From Candidatus Latescibacterota bacterium (GTDB lineage: Bacteria; Krumholzibacteriota; Krumholzibacteriia; Krumholzibacteriales; Krumholzibacteriaceae): 35,908 nucleotides of DNA. A program made the position numbers and the translations under genes. Below, piece by piece: positions 25,289 to 34,107 of the stretch. Numbering within the stretch: the stretch's first letter is position 1; every line of letters starts with the position of its first letter. The stretch covers positions 1 through 35,908 of the forward strand of contig JAHOYU010000046.1 in assembly GCA_019038625.1 (NCBI GenBank), given 5' to 3'. A model generated the notes under the pieces. The model did not search any database, had not been told where the DNA came from, and worked only from the letters and a program-made list of their open reading frames with translations.

Positions 25289-25534
25289 ATGCTGAATGCA
25301 ATCTTATCCGGGAATTTACTACCGGGCTTTGCTCTGATCGGACCTCTCGGGTGGTCCGAGCTCCTGATCATTCTTGTTATCGTTCTGATCTTTTTTGGCC
25401 CGAAAAGGCTTCCAGAGGTGGCTGAAGCAATCGGTAAATCGTTGCGTAAGTTTAAAAAAGCCTCGCGTGATGTAAAAGAGGAAATCGAATCCGGGTCGAA
25501 AAATATTACGGAAGACGATGAAAAGCAGGGTTGA
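25289..25534 (+). CDS. tatA: Twin-arginine translocase subunit TatA/TatE
   Basis: TatA forms the protein-conducting oligomer of the Tat pathway, which exports folded proteins. The N-terminal helix (SELLIILVIVLIFFGP), the FGPKRLP hinge, and the amphipathic helix EVAEAIGKSLRKFKKASRD are all present, then an acidic tail. The frame is open from 25262, but the ATG at 25289, with AAGGGAAG upstream, begins MLNAILSG and gives 81 residues. No tatB or tatC is in the window, so TatC must be encoded elsewhere. It is the last gene before a strong terminator. Confidence 0.95.
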   Translation: MLNAILSGNLLPGFALIGPLGWSELLIILVIVLIFFGPKRLPEVAEAIGKSLRKFKKASRDVKEEIESGSKNITEDDEKQG

Positions 25535-25549
25535 GCGGAAGCGATTTGA

Positions 25550-25605
25550 AAAAATGCCGGACAGTCGATTCGCTGGAGACAGCGACGAAACAGTCCGGCA
25601 TTTTT
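25550..25605. terminator. Bidirectional intrinsic terminator between tatA and ppiD
   Basis: AAAAATGCCGGAC (25550-25562) and GTCCGGCATTTTT (25593-25605) pair perfectly over 13 bases, with A-runs and T-runs on both ends so that it can stop transcription from either side. Inside, TCGCTG-GAGA-CAGCGA (25570-25585) forms a second hairpin with a GNRA tetraloop, separated by symmetric seven-base internal loops. It lies between convergent genes, as expected. Confidence 0.94.
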
Positions 25606-25632
25606 ATTCTCAATCTTTTTTAAGGGCGCTGA

Positions 25633-27435
25633 TCACTTGAGAGTCAGTTCCCGGTCATCCTCCACGACTGCGTCGTCCCGCAGCTGCTTGTACCACATGG
25701 AAAGAAAATCATAAGAGCGCTCCTGCATGATCTCATTCGATATGGCCTGTCGCTGATCAGCGAACGCAACCATGTCCGGTGCTGTTCTTGATATGACTTT
25801 TATGATATACCATTCATTCTGCCCCATGACAGGAACACTTATCCTGTTGACCGGAAGTTCGAAACTCGCGAGAGCGAAATTTGTGTTCGAGCCGACTCCC
25901 GGGATCGCGTCATCGACCTTGAATGGGGGAGTTGTACTGAACTCCAGTTCTCTCGAATGCGCAACGGCTTCGAGGTCACCGCTTGTCACGGCTTCCTGTC
26001 TTATACTTCTGGCCGTATCCCTGGAGAGCTCTGTCTTTCTGTCGTAGCGGATCATTTCAATCAGCTGATTTCTGACTTCTTCGAGAGGCCTTGGCCGCTC
26101 GTCGATCTCCCCGGAGACTTTCACGTAGTAAATAGCGTCTTCCGATTCGATCGGTCCACTTACCGTGCCCTTTTCATAGTTAAAAGCGAAGTTCACAATT
26201 CGAGGAAGATAACCGAAGTCTTTTATAAATGCTCCCCTGATGAAAGGTTCCACATCAATCATGTCGAGCTTCATCATTTCGGCAGTATTTTCAAAACCTT
26301 CATTTTCGATAGTATCGGTAATCTCCGCGATGAGAGTGGAGAGCGAGTCTATAGTATCGTAACCAGGGTCGACCTTCATCAGGATATGGCTGGCCTTTAC
26401 CTGCTCTTCACCGTTCTCACTTTTTTTCTCTTCTGTCTTGATGAGGTGATAGCCGAACTCGGTCCTTACCGGCATACTTACCTGACCGATATTCTGGGTC
26501 ATAGCGGTTTCGGTGAAGAGACTGTCCATCATCCCACGGCCGAAGAAGCCAAGGTCGCCGCCTTTATCGGCGGTCATGTAATCATCCGAATATAGTTTGG
26601 CTGTTTCTGCGAAATCGTCGCCCTCCATGAGCTCTTTTCTGATCTCAAGCATCTGCTCGCGTACATCAAGATCGTCAAGTTCTGTTGCGGATTTCTCAAG
26701 GACTATAAGCTGGATGGAACGTTTTTCCGGGTCCAGAAGTTCGTCGGCCGATTCCTCGTACCTGGCAGCGATTTGCTGCTCGGTCGGTTCATAGGGAGGA
26801 TCTTCATTCAGCCACGGCACCTTGACGTACTGGACCGCCATTTCGATTGTGCGTTTTTCGAACTCGTCCTTGATCATCCTGTCGGGCATAGATATCTGTG
26901 ACATGAGCATGGATTCGAATTTCACGCGGGGAAGCTGTTCCCTGCCCCATCTTTCCAGCTCGGTCCAGTCCATCTCTGGATTAGACAACTGGCGCAGGTA
27001 CTCGTTATAATCAAAGTTCCCCTCATCATCGACGATCATACTCTGGAGTTGTGGGTGGGGATTCCTTCTGAGGAAGGAAACGAGTTCGTTATCGTTCACT
27101 GTGATTCCGAGTTTCTCGATTTCCTGAGTCCTCAGGATCTCCATAATAGTCGTTTCCCAGGCCTGTTCGGAAAGCATATGGCTCTCGGTCGCGCTGAAAG
27201 AGAGGTTATCCCCTCTTCTCGCGCGGATCTGAGCGAGAAGCTGCTGGTACTGGAATGAATACATCTGTCTCGAGATCTTCTGGCCGTTCACCGAACCGAC
27301 GAACTCCGAACGTTCGTTCGGGTTCTGATTTCCAGATTTCTGGTTCACACCGAACAGTGAAAAACCTGTAATCCCAAAGGCCACGACAACTACCCAGAGG
27401 ATGGTTTTCGTATTTGCTCTCATCTGCTGTAACAT
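25633..27435 (-). CDS. PpiD-like periplasmic peptidyl-prolyl isomerase/foldase
   Basis: This is the only minus-strand gene. The 600-residue protein has a short cytoplasmic start, one membrane anchor (residues 11-30, TILWVVVVAFGITGFSLFGV), a SurA_N-type chaperone region (about 45-215), and a parvulin/rotamase domain with FAETAKLYSDDYMTADKGGDLGFFGRGMMD and TEFGYHLIKTEE (about 275-340). This is the layout of PpiD, an inner-membrane-anchored foldase for proteins leaving the Sec channel. A second, degenerate rotamase-like part may occupy the C-terminal 250 residues. AAAAGGA lies upstream of the ATG at 27435. It is transcribed away from the M23 peptidase gene. Confidence 0.9.
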   Translation of the reverse strand: MLQQMRANTKTILWVVVVAFGITGFSLFGVNQKSGNQNPNERSEFVGSVNGQKISRQMYSFQYQQLLAQIRARRGDNLSFSATESHMLSEQAWETTIMEILRTQEIEKLGITVNDNELVSFLRRNPHPQLQSMIVDDEGNFDYNEYLRQLSNPEMDWTELERWGREQLPRVKFESMLMSQISMPDRMIKDEFEKRTIEMAVQYVKVPWLNEDPPYEPTEQQIAARYEESADELLDPEKRSIQLIVLEKSATELDDLDVREQMLEIRKELMEGDDFAETAKLYSDDYMTADKGGDLGFFGRGMMDSLFTETAMTQNIGQVSMPVRTEFGYHLIKTEEKKSENGEEQVKASHILMKVDPGYDTIDSLSTLIAEITDTIENEGFENTAEMMKLDMIDVEPFIRGAFIKDFGYLPRIVNFAFNYEKGTVSGPIESEDAIYYVKVSGEIDERPRPLEEVRNQLIEMIRYDRKTELSRDTARSIRQEAVTSGDLEAVAHSRELEFSTTPPFKVDDAIPGVGSNTNFALASFELPVNRISVPVMGQNEWYIIKVISRTAPDMVAFADQRQAISNEIMQERSYDFLSMWYKQLRDDAVVEDDRELTLK

Positions 27436-27644
27436 TTAGTATTGTCCTTTTCAGAAAAGGTAAAGGCTCGAACATCTGAAACAAGATCAAGTTAAATTAG
27501 CACATAACCGCTGATGTTGCAAATGATTTAACATCCCCGGTCCAGTGTTGCCGGGATGCATCCGGGAGTAGATAGTCACCTTCGAAGCAACAATTTCTCT
27601 ACGTGATTGACAGGAGGGCAAAGTGATGATAATTTGCAGTGGAT
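27436..27644. promoter_or_regulatory. Divergent promoter region between ppiD and the M23 peptidase gene
   Basis: Both genes start outward from this 209-base gap. For the plus strand, TTGACA (27607-27612) is 17 bases from TAATTT (27630-27635), so transcription would start almost at the peptidase ATG, a near-leaderless message. For the minus strand, TTGCAA (27522-27517) is 17 bases from TAATTT (27499-27494). The -35 boxes match moderately or well, the -10s poorly. An imperfect 16-base palindrome, CCGGGATGCATCCGGG (27551-27566), sits between them and could be an operator. A purine-rich GGAGGG (27613-27618) is placed for a start at 27623/27626 in another frame. Confidence 0.4.
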
Positions 27645-29885
27645 ATGAAAAAAACTATTACAACGATTATTCTCCTGATTCTGATTATATCTCCGGCAGC
27701 CAGAGGGGAAGTGTATCTCTGGCCGGTCAAAGGGGAGAGAAGGCTTAGTTCTAGTTTCGGGGAATTCAGGGACGGGCATTACCATGCCGGGATAGACCTG
27801 AGGAGCTATGGCGCGATAGGATTGCCCTGTCTCGCGATATCCGATGGGTATCTGTCGAGAGTGAAGATAGGCCCCCAGGGGTATGGTAAAGCGCTTTATG
27901 TTAAGTTAACTGATGGACGGACAGCCGTTTATGCTCACCTCGACTGTTTTGGCGGAGAGATAGACTCCATGGTCTGGCATCACAGGGTCAGGAAGGGTAG
28001 CCCCTGGTGCGATATAACGCTGGAGGAGGGGAAATATCCGGTATCTGTGGGTGATACGGTCTGCTACTCGGGAAATACCGGCACTTCGGCTCCGCATCTT
28101 CATTTTGAGATCCGGGACGAGCAGCAGCGGCCGATCAACCCGCTGGAAGAGATATACAGCATCCCCGACAGGCAGGCCCCTATAATCTCCGGGCTGGAGA
28201 TCATTCCGGAAGATCTGCCGGGTAACGCCCAGCCGAGTCTGGTCGACGGCCTTCCTTTTACGAAAGAATGTCTCCTGAGAGCATCTGGACGGGAGATATA
28301 CGCGCTGAGCGACACTATCCACATCCAGGGTGGGGTGAAATTCGCAGTATCGGTCTGGGATGAACAGGGGTATGGAAGATATCGCATGGCTCCGTTGACG
28401 ATCGATCTCTATGTAGACGGCCAGACTGTCTATTCTGTCAGGAATTCGGTATTCTCATACATGCAGTCGGCCGAGATAGTGTTGGAGTATCATATCAAGG
28501 GTAAGGGCCCGGCAGGCAGATATACACTTCTTTTTAGAAAAAACGGGAACACGAGGACAGACAGAAATGGTCCGGGGATGATTCATTCGATGGGCGGAGT
28601 CGATAGAGGCCTTCACCTGAGTCCCGGGTTGCATCGGTGCGAGATAGTGACCGGTGACGCTTCCGGGAATTTCTCCAGGGCTGTATTTAATATCAAACTG
28701 GGCAGCCAGCCTGTAATAACAGGGGCGGACAGGCTCGAGGCCGCACCGGAAGTCGTGTTAAGCGCGGTCGATCCGGATGGAGGGGGCCTGAGCGGCCACC
28801 TTTTCGAATCCCTCGATGGTGGCGCCACATGGGCGGAGATGCAGATAAGTGAACGGGAAAATTACAGCACGGCTTCTGTCACCGATACTGGCTCGGCGCT
28901 GTACCGATTCCAGGTTTTCAGCGGCACGGGCGCCTCAGCCGAGCGCTGGTTTTCTGCTGGAACCGTCTTTTCCGAGCCTGACAGGGCTTTTTTTGAGATC
29001 CTGCCTCGTGAGATGGAGGGAGGATTGTATGTTGACTGTCTCTCCGACGCAGTCATCATGGACATGCCGGTGCTGACTGTGACAGGAAGTTCGGGAACGG
29101 ATACAATAACAGTATTCAGGACGGATGCCGGATCGTTTTCGTCTGTGGTCTATGCCGGGAAGCTGGGCAGTGGCCCCCATACGTTCAGGGTAAATGGATC
29201 CGATTACCGGGGGTTTCACGCCGATGCCGCGAAGGTGATGAATATCTACCCACTTTCTTCGGGTGGGAAGGCGGAGATAGTGGTCGGGGACAGTATCCGG
29301 GTTGTCCTGCGCGCTCCATCCATCAGGGGGAAGGTGGTCTGTCAGGTCGCTGACGTGACCATGCCGGGACCGGTTGGAAATGGATTGAGAGCAGTCAGCG
29401 GAGCTTTTTCTATTCGGTTCACGGAACTATCGCTCAGAAGGGCGCTTGTTCTTGACGCCGAAATGGATAGAAGGATCGGCCTGTACATCTGGAATGAGGA
29501 CAAGGGATGGAAATGTGTGGGAATCCCGGCAATGGAATCGGATGCTGTAATGATAGGAAGGCCTGGAACATATGTTTTTCTCAGGGACGGAATACCTCCT
29601 CTGATAAAACATGCCGCACTTGAAAAGAACCACGGGGGAAGCAGTTTCTTCAGAAATGTCACATGTATATTGCCAGTTATCGAGAATGGAAGCGGGATAG
29701 ACCCATATTCGGCGGAAGCTGTTATCAACGGTGATCCGGTAGTCTGTGAATGGGACGGATTGCGCGACAGGTTGGTCATTCCACTTCCGGCATCTATGGC
29801 CCCGGGAAATGTCACCCTTGAAGTCCTGATAAGCGACCGAGCCGGGAATGAGACAGCCCAGCAGTTCGGGTTTGTCATACAATAG
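27645..29885 (+). CDS. Exported M23 (LytM-type) metallopeptidase with C-terminal beta domains
   Basis: LytM-type M23 peptidases are zinc enzymes that cut peptidoglycan cross-links, or in degenerate form activate amidases. The signal peptide is MKKTITTIILLILIISPAARG. The peptidase fold runs about residues 25-165, with FRDGHYHAGIDLRS holding His47 and Asp51, and APHLHFEIRD holding His151 and His153, so the zinc and catalytic residues are intact. The remaining 580 residues are Ig-like and other beta domains of unknown role, including SDRAGNETAQQ near the end. The start is uncertain: the ATG at 27645 gives the signal peptide, but a GTG lies six bases upstream and no good ribosome site is near either. 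dnaE follows closely. Confidence 0.9.
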   Translation: MKKTITTIILLILIISPAARGEVYLWPVKGERRLSSSFGEFRDGHYHAGIDLRSYGAIGLPCLAISDGYLSRVKIGPQGYGKALYVKLTDGRTAVYAHLDCFGGEIDSMVWHHRVRKGSPWCDITLEEGKYPVSVGDTVCYSGNTGTSAPHLHFEIRDEQQRPINPLEEIYSIPDRQAPIISGLEIIPEDLPGNAQPSLVDGLPFTKECLLRASGREIYALSDTIHIQGGVKFAVSVWDEQGYGRYRMAPLTIDLYVDGQTVYSVRNSVFSYMQSAEIVLEYHIKGKGPAGRYTLLFRKNGNTRTDRNGPGMIHSMGGVDRGLHLSPGLHRCEIVTGDASGNFSRAVFNIKLGSQPVITGADRLEAAPEVVLSAVDPDGGGLSGHLFESLDGGATWAEMQISERENYSTASVTDTGSALYRFQVFSGTGASAERWFSAGTVFSEPDRAFFEILPREMEGGLYVDCLSDAVIMDMPVLTVTGSSGTDTITVFRTDAGSFSSVVYAGKLGSGPHTFRVNGSDYRGFHADAAKVMNIYPLSSGGKAEIVVGDSIRVVLRAPSIRGKVVCQVADVTMPGPVGNGLRAVSGAFSIRFTELSLRRALVLDAEMDRRIGLYIWNEDKGWKCVGIPAMESDAVMIGRPGTYVFLRDGIPPLIKHAALEKNHGGSSFFRNVTCILPVIENGSGIDPYSAEAVINGDPVVCEWDGLRDRLVIPLPASMAPGNVTLEVLISDRAGNETAQQFGFVIQ

Positions 29886-29905
29886 GCGATGTGGAGGAAG
29901 CTGGT

Positions 29906-32900
29906 ATGGCCAGCGCAGGATTCATACATCTTCATAATCATTCGGAATACAGCCTCCTGGACGGAGCGTTTCGGATCAGCGATCTTGTCTCGACCGCAAA
30001 AAAGATGGGTATGAGTGCGGTAGCCCTTACCGATCATGGAAACCTGTTCGGTGCCATTCCCTTTTACAGGGAAGCGAAAGAAGCTGGCATCAAGCCGATT
30101 CTCGGTATGGAGACATACCTGGCTCGCGGAGGACACAGGGAGAAAAAAGCTGTCCGGGGCAAGGTAAGAAACGATCATCTTGTGTTGCTTGTCAAGAATG
30201 AGGCCGGCTACAGGAATCTCCTCAAGCTCGCTTCGATAGCGTACATCGAGGGCTTCTACTATAAGCCGCGTATCGATCTCGAGCTATTGGAGAAACACTC
30301 TGAAGGGCTGATAGGTATGAGCGCCTGTCTGCAGGGTTCGATACCGAAGCTCCTGCGAGAGGAGAAATGGGACGAAGCAGGAAAGCTTGCCATGAAAATG
30401 GCCTCGATCTTCGCTCCTGGTGATTTTTACATTGAAATGCAGAATCACGGAATTCCCGAAGAACTGGAACTGATTCCTCATCTCGCCGCTCTGGCGAAAA
30501 AACTCGGACTGAAGACAGTCGTGACTAACGACTGTCATTTTTGTGCCGAGGACGACCATGAGGCTCATGATATTCTCCTCTGCCTCCAGACAGGTAAGGA
30601 TCTTGACGACCCGAATCGTGTTCTCAGATCCCACAGGGAGACATGGTTCAAACCGCCCGAGGCTATGGCCGCGCTCTTTCCCGATCATCCGGAGGCACTG
30701 GAAACGACCCTTGAGATCGCCGGGAAGTGTGATTTTGATCTTGTCGACAGTGGCAACCAGTTGCCCAATTTTCCCATACCCGAACCTTATAAAGCTGCGG
30801 ACGAGTATCTTGCACATCTTGTCGAAGAGAGTCTTCCCTCGGTCATGGAAGAGATCACGCCTGAGATAAAGGAAAGAGTGGAGTATGAGCTCGGCGTGAT
30901 CAGGAAGATGAACTTCTCCGGTTATTTTCTGATTGTGTGGGATATCGTCAAAGCTGCCAGGGAGATGGATATCCTGGTCGGCCCGGGGAGGGGATCGGCT
31001 GCGGGAAGCCTTGTATGTTATGCTCTGGGGATCACGACTATAGATCCGATAAAAAACGGATTACTTTTCGAGCGTTTTCTTAATCCGGAGAGGATATCGA
31101 TGCCGGATATCGATATCGATTTCTGTGACGAGAAACGCCAGCAGGTGATCGACCATGTGGTTGAAAAATATGGCAAGGAGAATGTCTGCCAGATCATCAC
31201 GTTTGGAAGGATGGCAGCAAGGGCCGCGGTGAGGGATGTCGGCAGGGTCTTGAAGGTGCCGTATGGAGATGTCGATAAGCTGGCAAAATTGATTCCCGCG
31301 GTACCAGGCACAACGCTGACGAAGGCGATTGAAGCCGTTCCGGAATTCAAGGAGAAGTATCAGAACACCCCGGTCATAAAAAAACTGGTCGATCTATCCC
31401 TGAAGCTTGAAGGCCTTGCCCGGCATGCTTCCACACACGCGGCAGGGTTGGTGATAACACCGACAAAACTGGTCGATCATGTTCCCCTGTTCAGGTCGAA
31501 CAAGGGAGAGATCACGACACAATACGAGATGAAGATACTGGAGAGTATCGGTCTCCTGAAAATAGATATCCTTGGTCTCAAGACACTTTCGCATATAGAC
31601 AACACCCTTAAGCTGATGAAGGAGCATCGGGGTGTGGAGATGGAGATCTTCGATATTCCGGTCGACGACGAAAAGACTTTCGAACTACTAAAGAAGGGGC
31701 AGACGATAAGCGTGTTCCAGTTGGAAAGTTCGGGGATGCGGGACCTGCTCAGGAAGATAGAACCCTCCACTTTCGGTGATGTCACTGCCGTGAACGCGCT
31801 TTATCGCCCAGGGCCGCTAGGCAGCGATATGGTAACGGATTTCATCGAATGCAAGCATGCCAGGAAGAAGATCAGGTATGTGCATCCTATGCTCGCACCG
31901 ATCCTGGAAGAGACCTACGGCGTTATACTCTACCAGGAGCAGGTGATGAAGATCGCCAGCGACCTGGGAGGATTCTCGCTCGGACAGGCGGATATTCTCC
32001 GGCGGGCCATGGGTAAAAAGAAAAAGAAGGAGATGGATAAGCAGGGGAAAGCCTTCATCACGGGTGCGGTGGAAAGAGGTATTCCCGAGAAAAAGGCAAA
32101 GAAGATATTCGACCTCATGGCGTTCTTCTCGGGATACGGGTTCAATAAATCGCATTCGGCCGCCTACGCGATGATCTCCATGAAGACAGCATGGCTCAAG
32201 GCTCATCACCCCGAAGCATTCATGGCCGCTGCGATGACGAGCGACATGGGAGACACTAACAGGCTTATTGTCCTTCTGGAGGAGTGCAGGAACCTTGGTA
32301 TCAAAGTGGAGGCTCCCGACATCAATAAGGGTGGGGTCGTGTTCGAACTGTCGGGGGATGAGATCGAATATGGACTCGCCGCTATCAAGAATATGGGCGA
32401 AAAAGCTGTAAGTCACATAGTCAAGATGCGCGAGGCAGGACCCTTCAGCGATCTGTACGATTTTTGCGACAGAGTCGATCTCCGCCAGATCAACAGACGT
32501 GTCATAGAAAATCTGATCCAGAGCGGTGCAATGGACAAGTTGCCTGGTACCAGGGCACAGAAGATGGCTTCTCTCGATATGATGATATCGAGGGCGCAGA
32601 AGGTCCAGAGTGTCAGGGATAGGGGACAGACTTTTCTCGATCTTCTGGAAAGTGAAGAAGGCGGAGCAGTCGTCCAGCTGGAAATCGTATCCGACTGGGA
32701 TGAAAGCGACATGCTCAACCGGGAAAAGGAATCCCTTGGATTCTATTTTTCAGGGCATCCTCTCGATCGCTACAGAGAGATGCTGTCGAAGATCGTAAAT
32801 GTGGACAGCCTGAGTCTCTCGGGAAAAAAGGACCGGGAAGAAGTCGTCCTGGCCGGGATGATCTCAGAAGTGAAGATGATCCTGGACAGAAAAGGGAACC

Positions 32901-33337
32901 CGATGGCGTTCGTCACTATTGAGGATTTCCAGGGATCGTACGAGGTCATCGTCTTTTCTTCCTGTTATGAAAAACGCAGGGAGATGATACAGAAGGACAA
33001 TCTCGTCGTGATTCCCGGCAAGGTCTCGATAAAGGACCGGGGTGACACAAAGATAATAGCCGACCGTGTATATTCGATCGACGAAGCCCTGAAATACCTT
33101 TCGAGAAGACTATATCTAACGCTCAGGGAGGGAGTGTTCGGCGAGAAGGAACTTGAAGGGCTGCAGGAAATAGTTCATCGTTACTCAGGTGAAAGGGAAC
33201 TGATCTTTCACTGGCAAAGCAACGGGAACAGGAAGTATACTATCAGATCAAGAGGCGCCGGGGTCTCTCCCGGTCTGGAGCTGGTCCGGGAATTGAAAGG
33301 ACTAACGGGGGTAGAAAATGTCGAGATCTCATCATAA
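29906..33337 (+). CDS. dnaE: DNA polymerase III alpha subunit
   Basis: DnaE is the replicative polymerase. I choose the ATG at 29906 because GGAGGA lies eight bases upstream; an in-frame GTG at 29891 would add five residues. The 1143-residue protein has the N-terminal PHP domain with HLHNHSEYS metal ligands (His8, His10, His12) and a conserved NDCH, then the polymerase core with GPGRGSAAGS and the catalytic aspartates D401 and D403 in MPDIDIDFCDE and D554 in KIDILGLKTL. It continues with the finger and helix-hairpin regions and an OB domain near the C-terminus (about 980-1060). The PHP motif looks intact, unlike E. coli, so proofreading by the PHP is possible. A barrel gene overlaps its end by 20 bases. 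Confidence 0.99.
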   Translation: MASAGFIHLHNHSEYSLLDGAFRISDLVSTAKKMGMSAVALTDHGNLFGAIPFYREAKEAGIKPILGMETYLARGGHREKKAVRGKVRNDHLVLLVKNEAGYRNLLKLASIAYIEGFYYKPRIDLELLEKHSEGLIGMSACLQGSIPKLLREEKWDEAGKLAMKMASIFAPGDFYIEMQNHGIPEELELIPHLAALAKKLGLKTVVTNDCHFCAEDDHEAHDILLCLQTGKDLDDPNRVLRSHRETWFKPPEAMAALFPDHPEALETTLEIAGKCDFDLVDSGNQLPNFPIPEPYKAADEYLAHLVEESLPSVMEEITPEIKERVEYELGVIRKMNFSGYFLIVWDIVKAAREMDILVGPGRGSAAGSLVCYALGITTIDPIKNGLLFERFLNPERISMPDIDIDFCDEKRQQVIDHVVEKYGKENVCQIITFGRMAARAAVRDVGRVLKVPYGDVDKLAKLIPAVPGTTLTKAIEAVPEFKEKYQNTPVIKKLVDLSLKLEGLARHASTHAAGLVITPTKLVDHVPLFRSNKGEITTQYEMKILESIGLLKIDILGLKTLSHIDNTLKLMKEHRGVEMEIFDIPVDDEKTFELLKKGQTISVFQLESSGMRDLLRKIEPSTFGDVTAVNALYRPGPLGSDMVTDFIECKHARKKIRYVHPMLAPILEETYGVILYQEQVMKIASDLGGFSLGQADILRRAMGKKKKKEMDKQGKAFITGAVERGIPEKKAKKIFDLMAFFSGYGFNKSHSAAYAMISMKTAWLKAHHPEAFMAAAMTSDMGDTNRLIVLLEECRNLGIKVEAPDINKGGVVFELSGDEIEYGLAAIKNMGEKAVSHIVKMREAGPFSDLYDFCDRVDLRQINRRVIENLIQSGAMDKLPGTRAQKMASLDMMISRAQKVQSVRDRGQTFLDLLESEEGGAVVQLEIVSDWDESDMLNREKESLGFYFSGHPLDRYREMLSKIVNVDSLSLSGKKDREEVVLAGMISEVKMILDRKGNPMAFVTIEDFQGSYEVIVFSSCYEKRREMIQKDNLVVIPGKVSIKDRGDTKIIADRVYSIDEALKYLSRRLYLTLREGVFGEKELEGLQEIVHRYSGERELIFHWQSNGNRKYTIRSRGAGVSPGLELVRELKGLTGVENVEISS

Positions 33338-34091
33338 GTATTACCGCGTCTTTCTCGCGTTTGTTTTTGTCATGGTAGCGGCAGCGAATGTTTCATCGCA
33401 GGCATTCGAGGATATGAATCTGATAGACAGCCCGACAGCCGGGATCATTCCTCACGGTTCATATCTACTGGAGGGTTCCATAGGGCCGAAAAGCGGCCTC
33501 CTCTTTGGTGTGAAAGTTGGATTTCATGACCGCCTTGTCGTTGGAGCGTCTTTCGGGATCCAGGAGTTTATCGGAAGAGGGGATATAGAGGTGAACGACA
33601 AGCCGGGATTTCACGCGAAGTTCCGGATCCTCGACGAAAGCATAGCCGGCCCGGCGCTGGCGATCGGTATTGATACACAGGGCGAAGAGTCATACGACGA
33701 GGGCGATGGCAGATACGAGAGGAAATCCAGGGGCTTTTTCGGAGTCGTGAGTAAAAATTATTATTATCACAGGAATATCTCCTTTCACGGTGGCGTAAAC
33801 TATTCTCTGGAAAACGAGGCTGAGAAAGGTATAGATTTTTTCACCGGGATGTCGATCGAGATGTTCACCGGGATGACGATCCTTCTGGACTACAATGCCG
33901 CGATGAATGACGATAACGGTAACCTTCCGTCCTGCAGGACGAATGGCAAGGGATATCTCGACACCGGCGTAAGGTTCGATTACAGGGACAACCTGAGGAT
34001 AAGGATCCTTTTCAGGGATCTGACTGGAAACTATAACCGGGAAAATGGGGTCGCCCGTTCAATTGAAATCATGTTCATCGATTACTTCTAG
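33318..34091 (+). CDS. Outer-membrane beta-barrel protein, function unknown
   Basis: The 257-residue protein has a signal peptide (VFLAFVFVMVAAANVSSQ) and then regular alternating strands, starting LIDSPTAGIIPHGSYLLEG and ending SIEIMFIDYF. The C-terminal Phe preceded by alternating hydrophobic residues is the usual outer-membrane barrel signal. The opening NLIDSPTAGIIPHGSY is reminiscent of the beginning of YjbH-like exopolysaccharide-associated barrels, but I cannot place the family. GGGGGT precedes the ATG, which lies inside the dnaE end. accA starts 16 bases after its stop, so the gene sits between two housekeeping genes that are neighbours in many bacteria. Confidence 0.82.
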   Translation: MSRSHHKYYRVFLAFVFVMVAAANVSSQAFEDMNLIDSPTAGIIPHGSYLLEGSIGPKSGLLFGVKVGFHDRLVVGASFGIQEFIGRGDIEVNDKPGFHAKFRILDESIAGPALAIGIDTQGEESYDEGDGRYERKSRGFFGVVSKNYYYHRNISFHGGVNYSLENEAEKGIDFFTGMSIEMFTGMTILLDYNAAMNDDNGNLPSCRTNGKGYLDTGVRFDYRDNLRIRILFRDLTGNYNRENGVARSIEIMFIDYF

Positions 34092-34107
34092 ACAAGGACC
34101 GGTCGTG

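Noticed and set aside
29342-30178. Minus-strand open frame of about 278 codons spanning the M23 gene end and the dnaE start.
   Set aside because: Both overlapped plus-strand genes have strong family support and codon bias; the antisense protein has no recognisable features.
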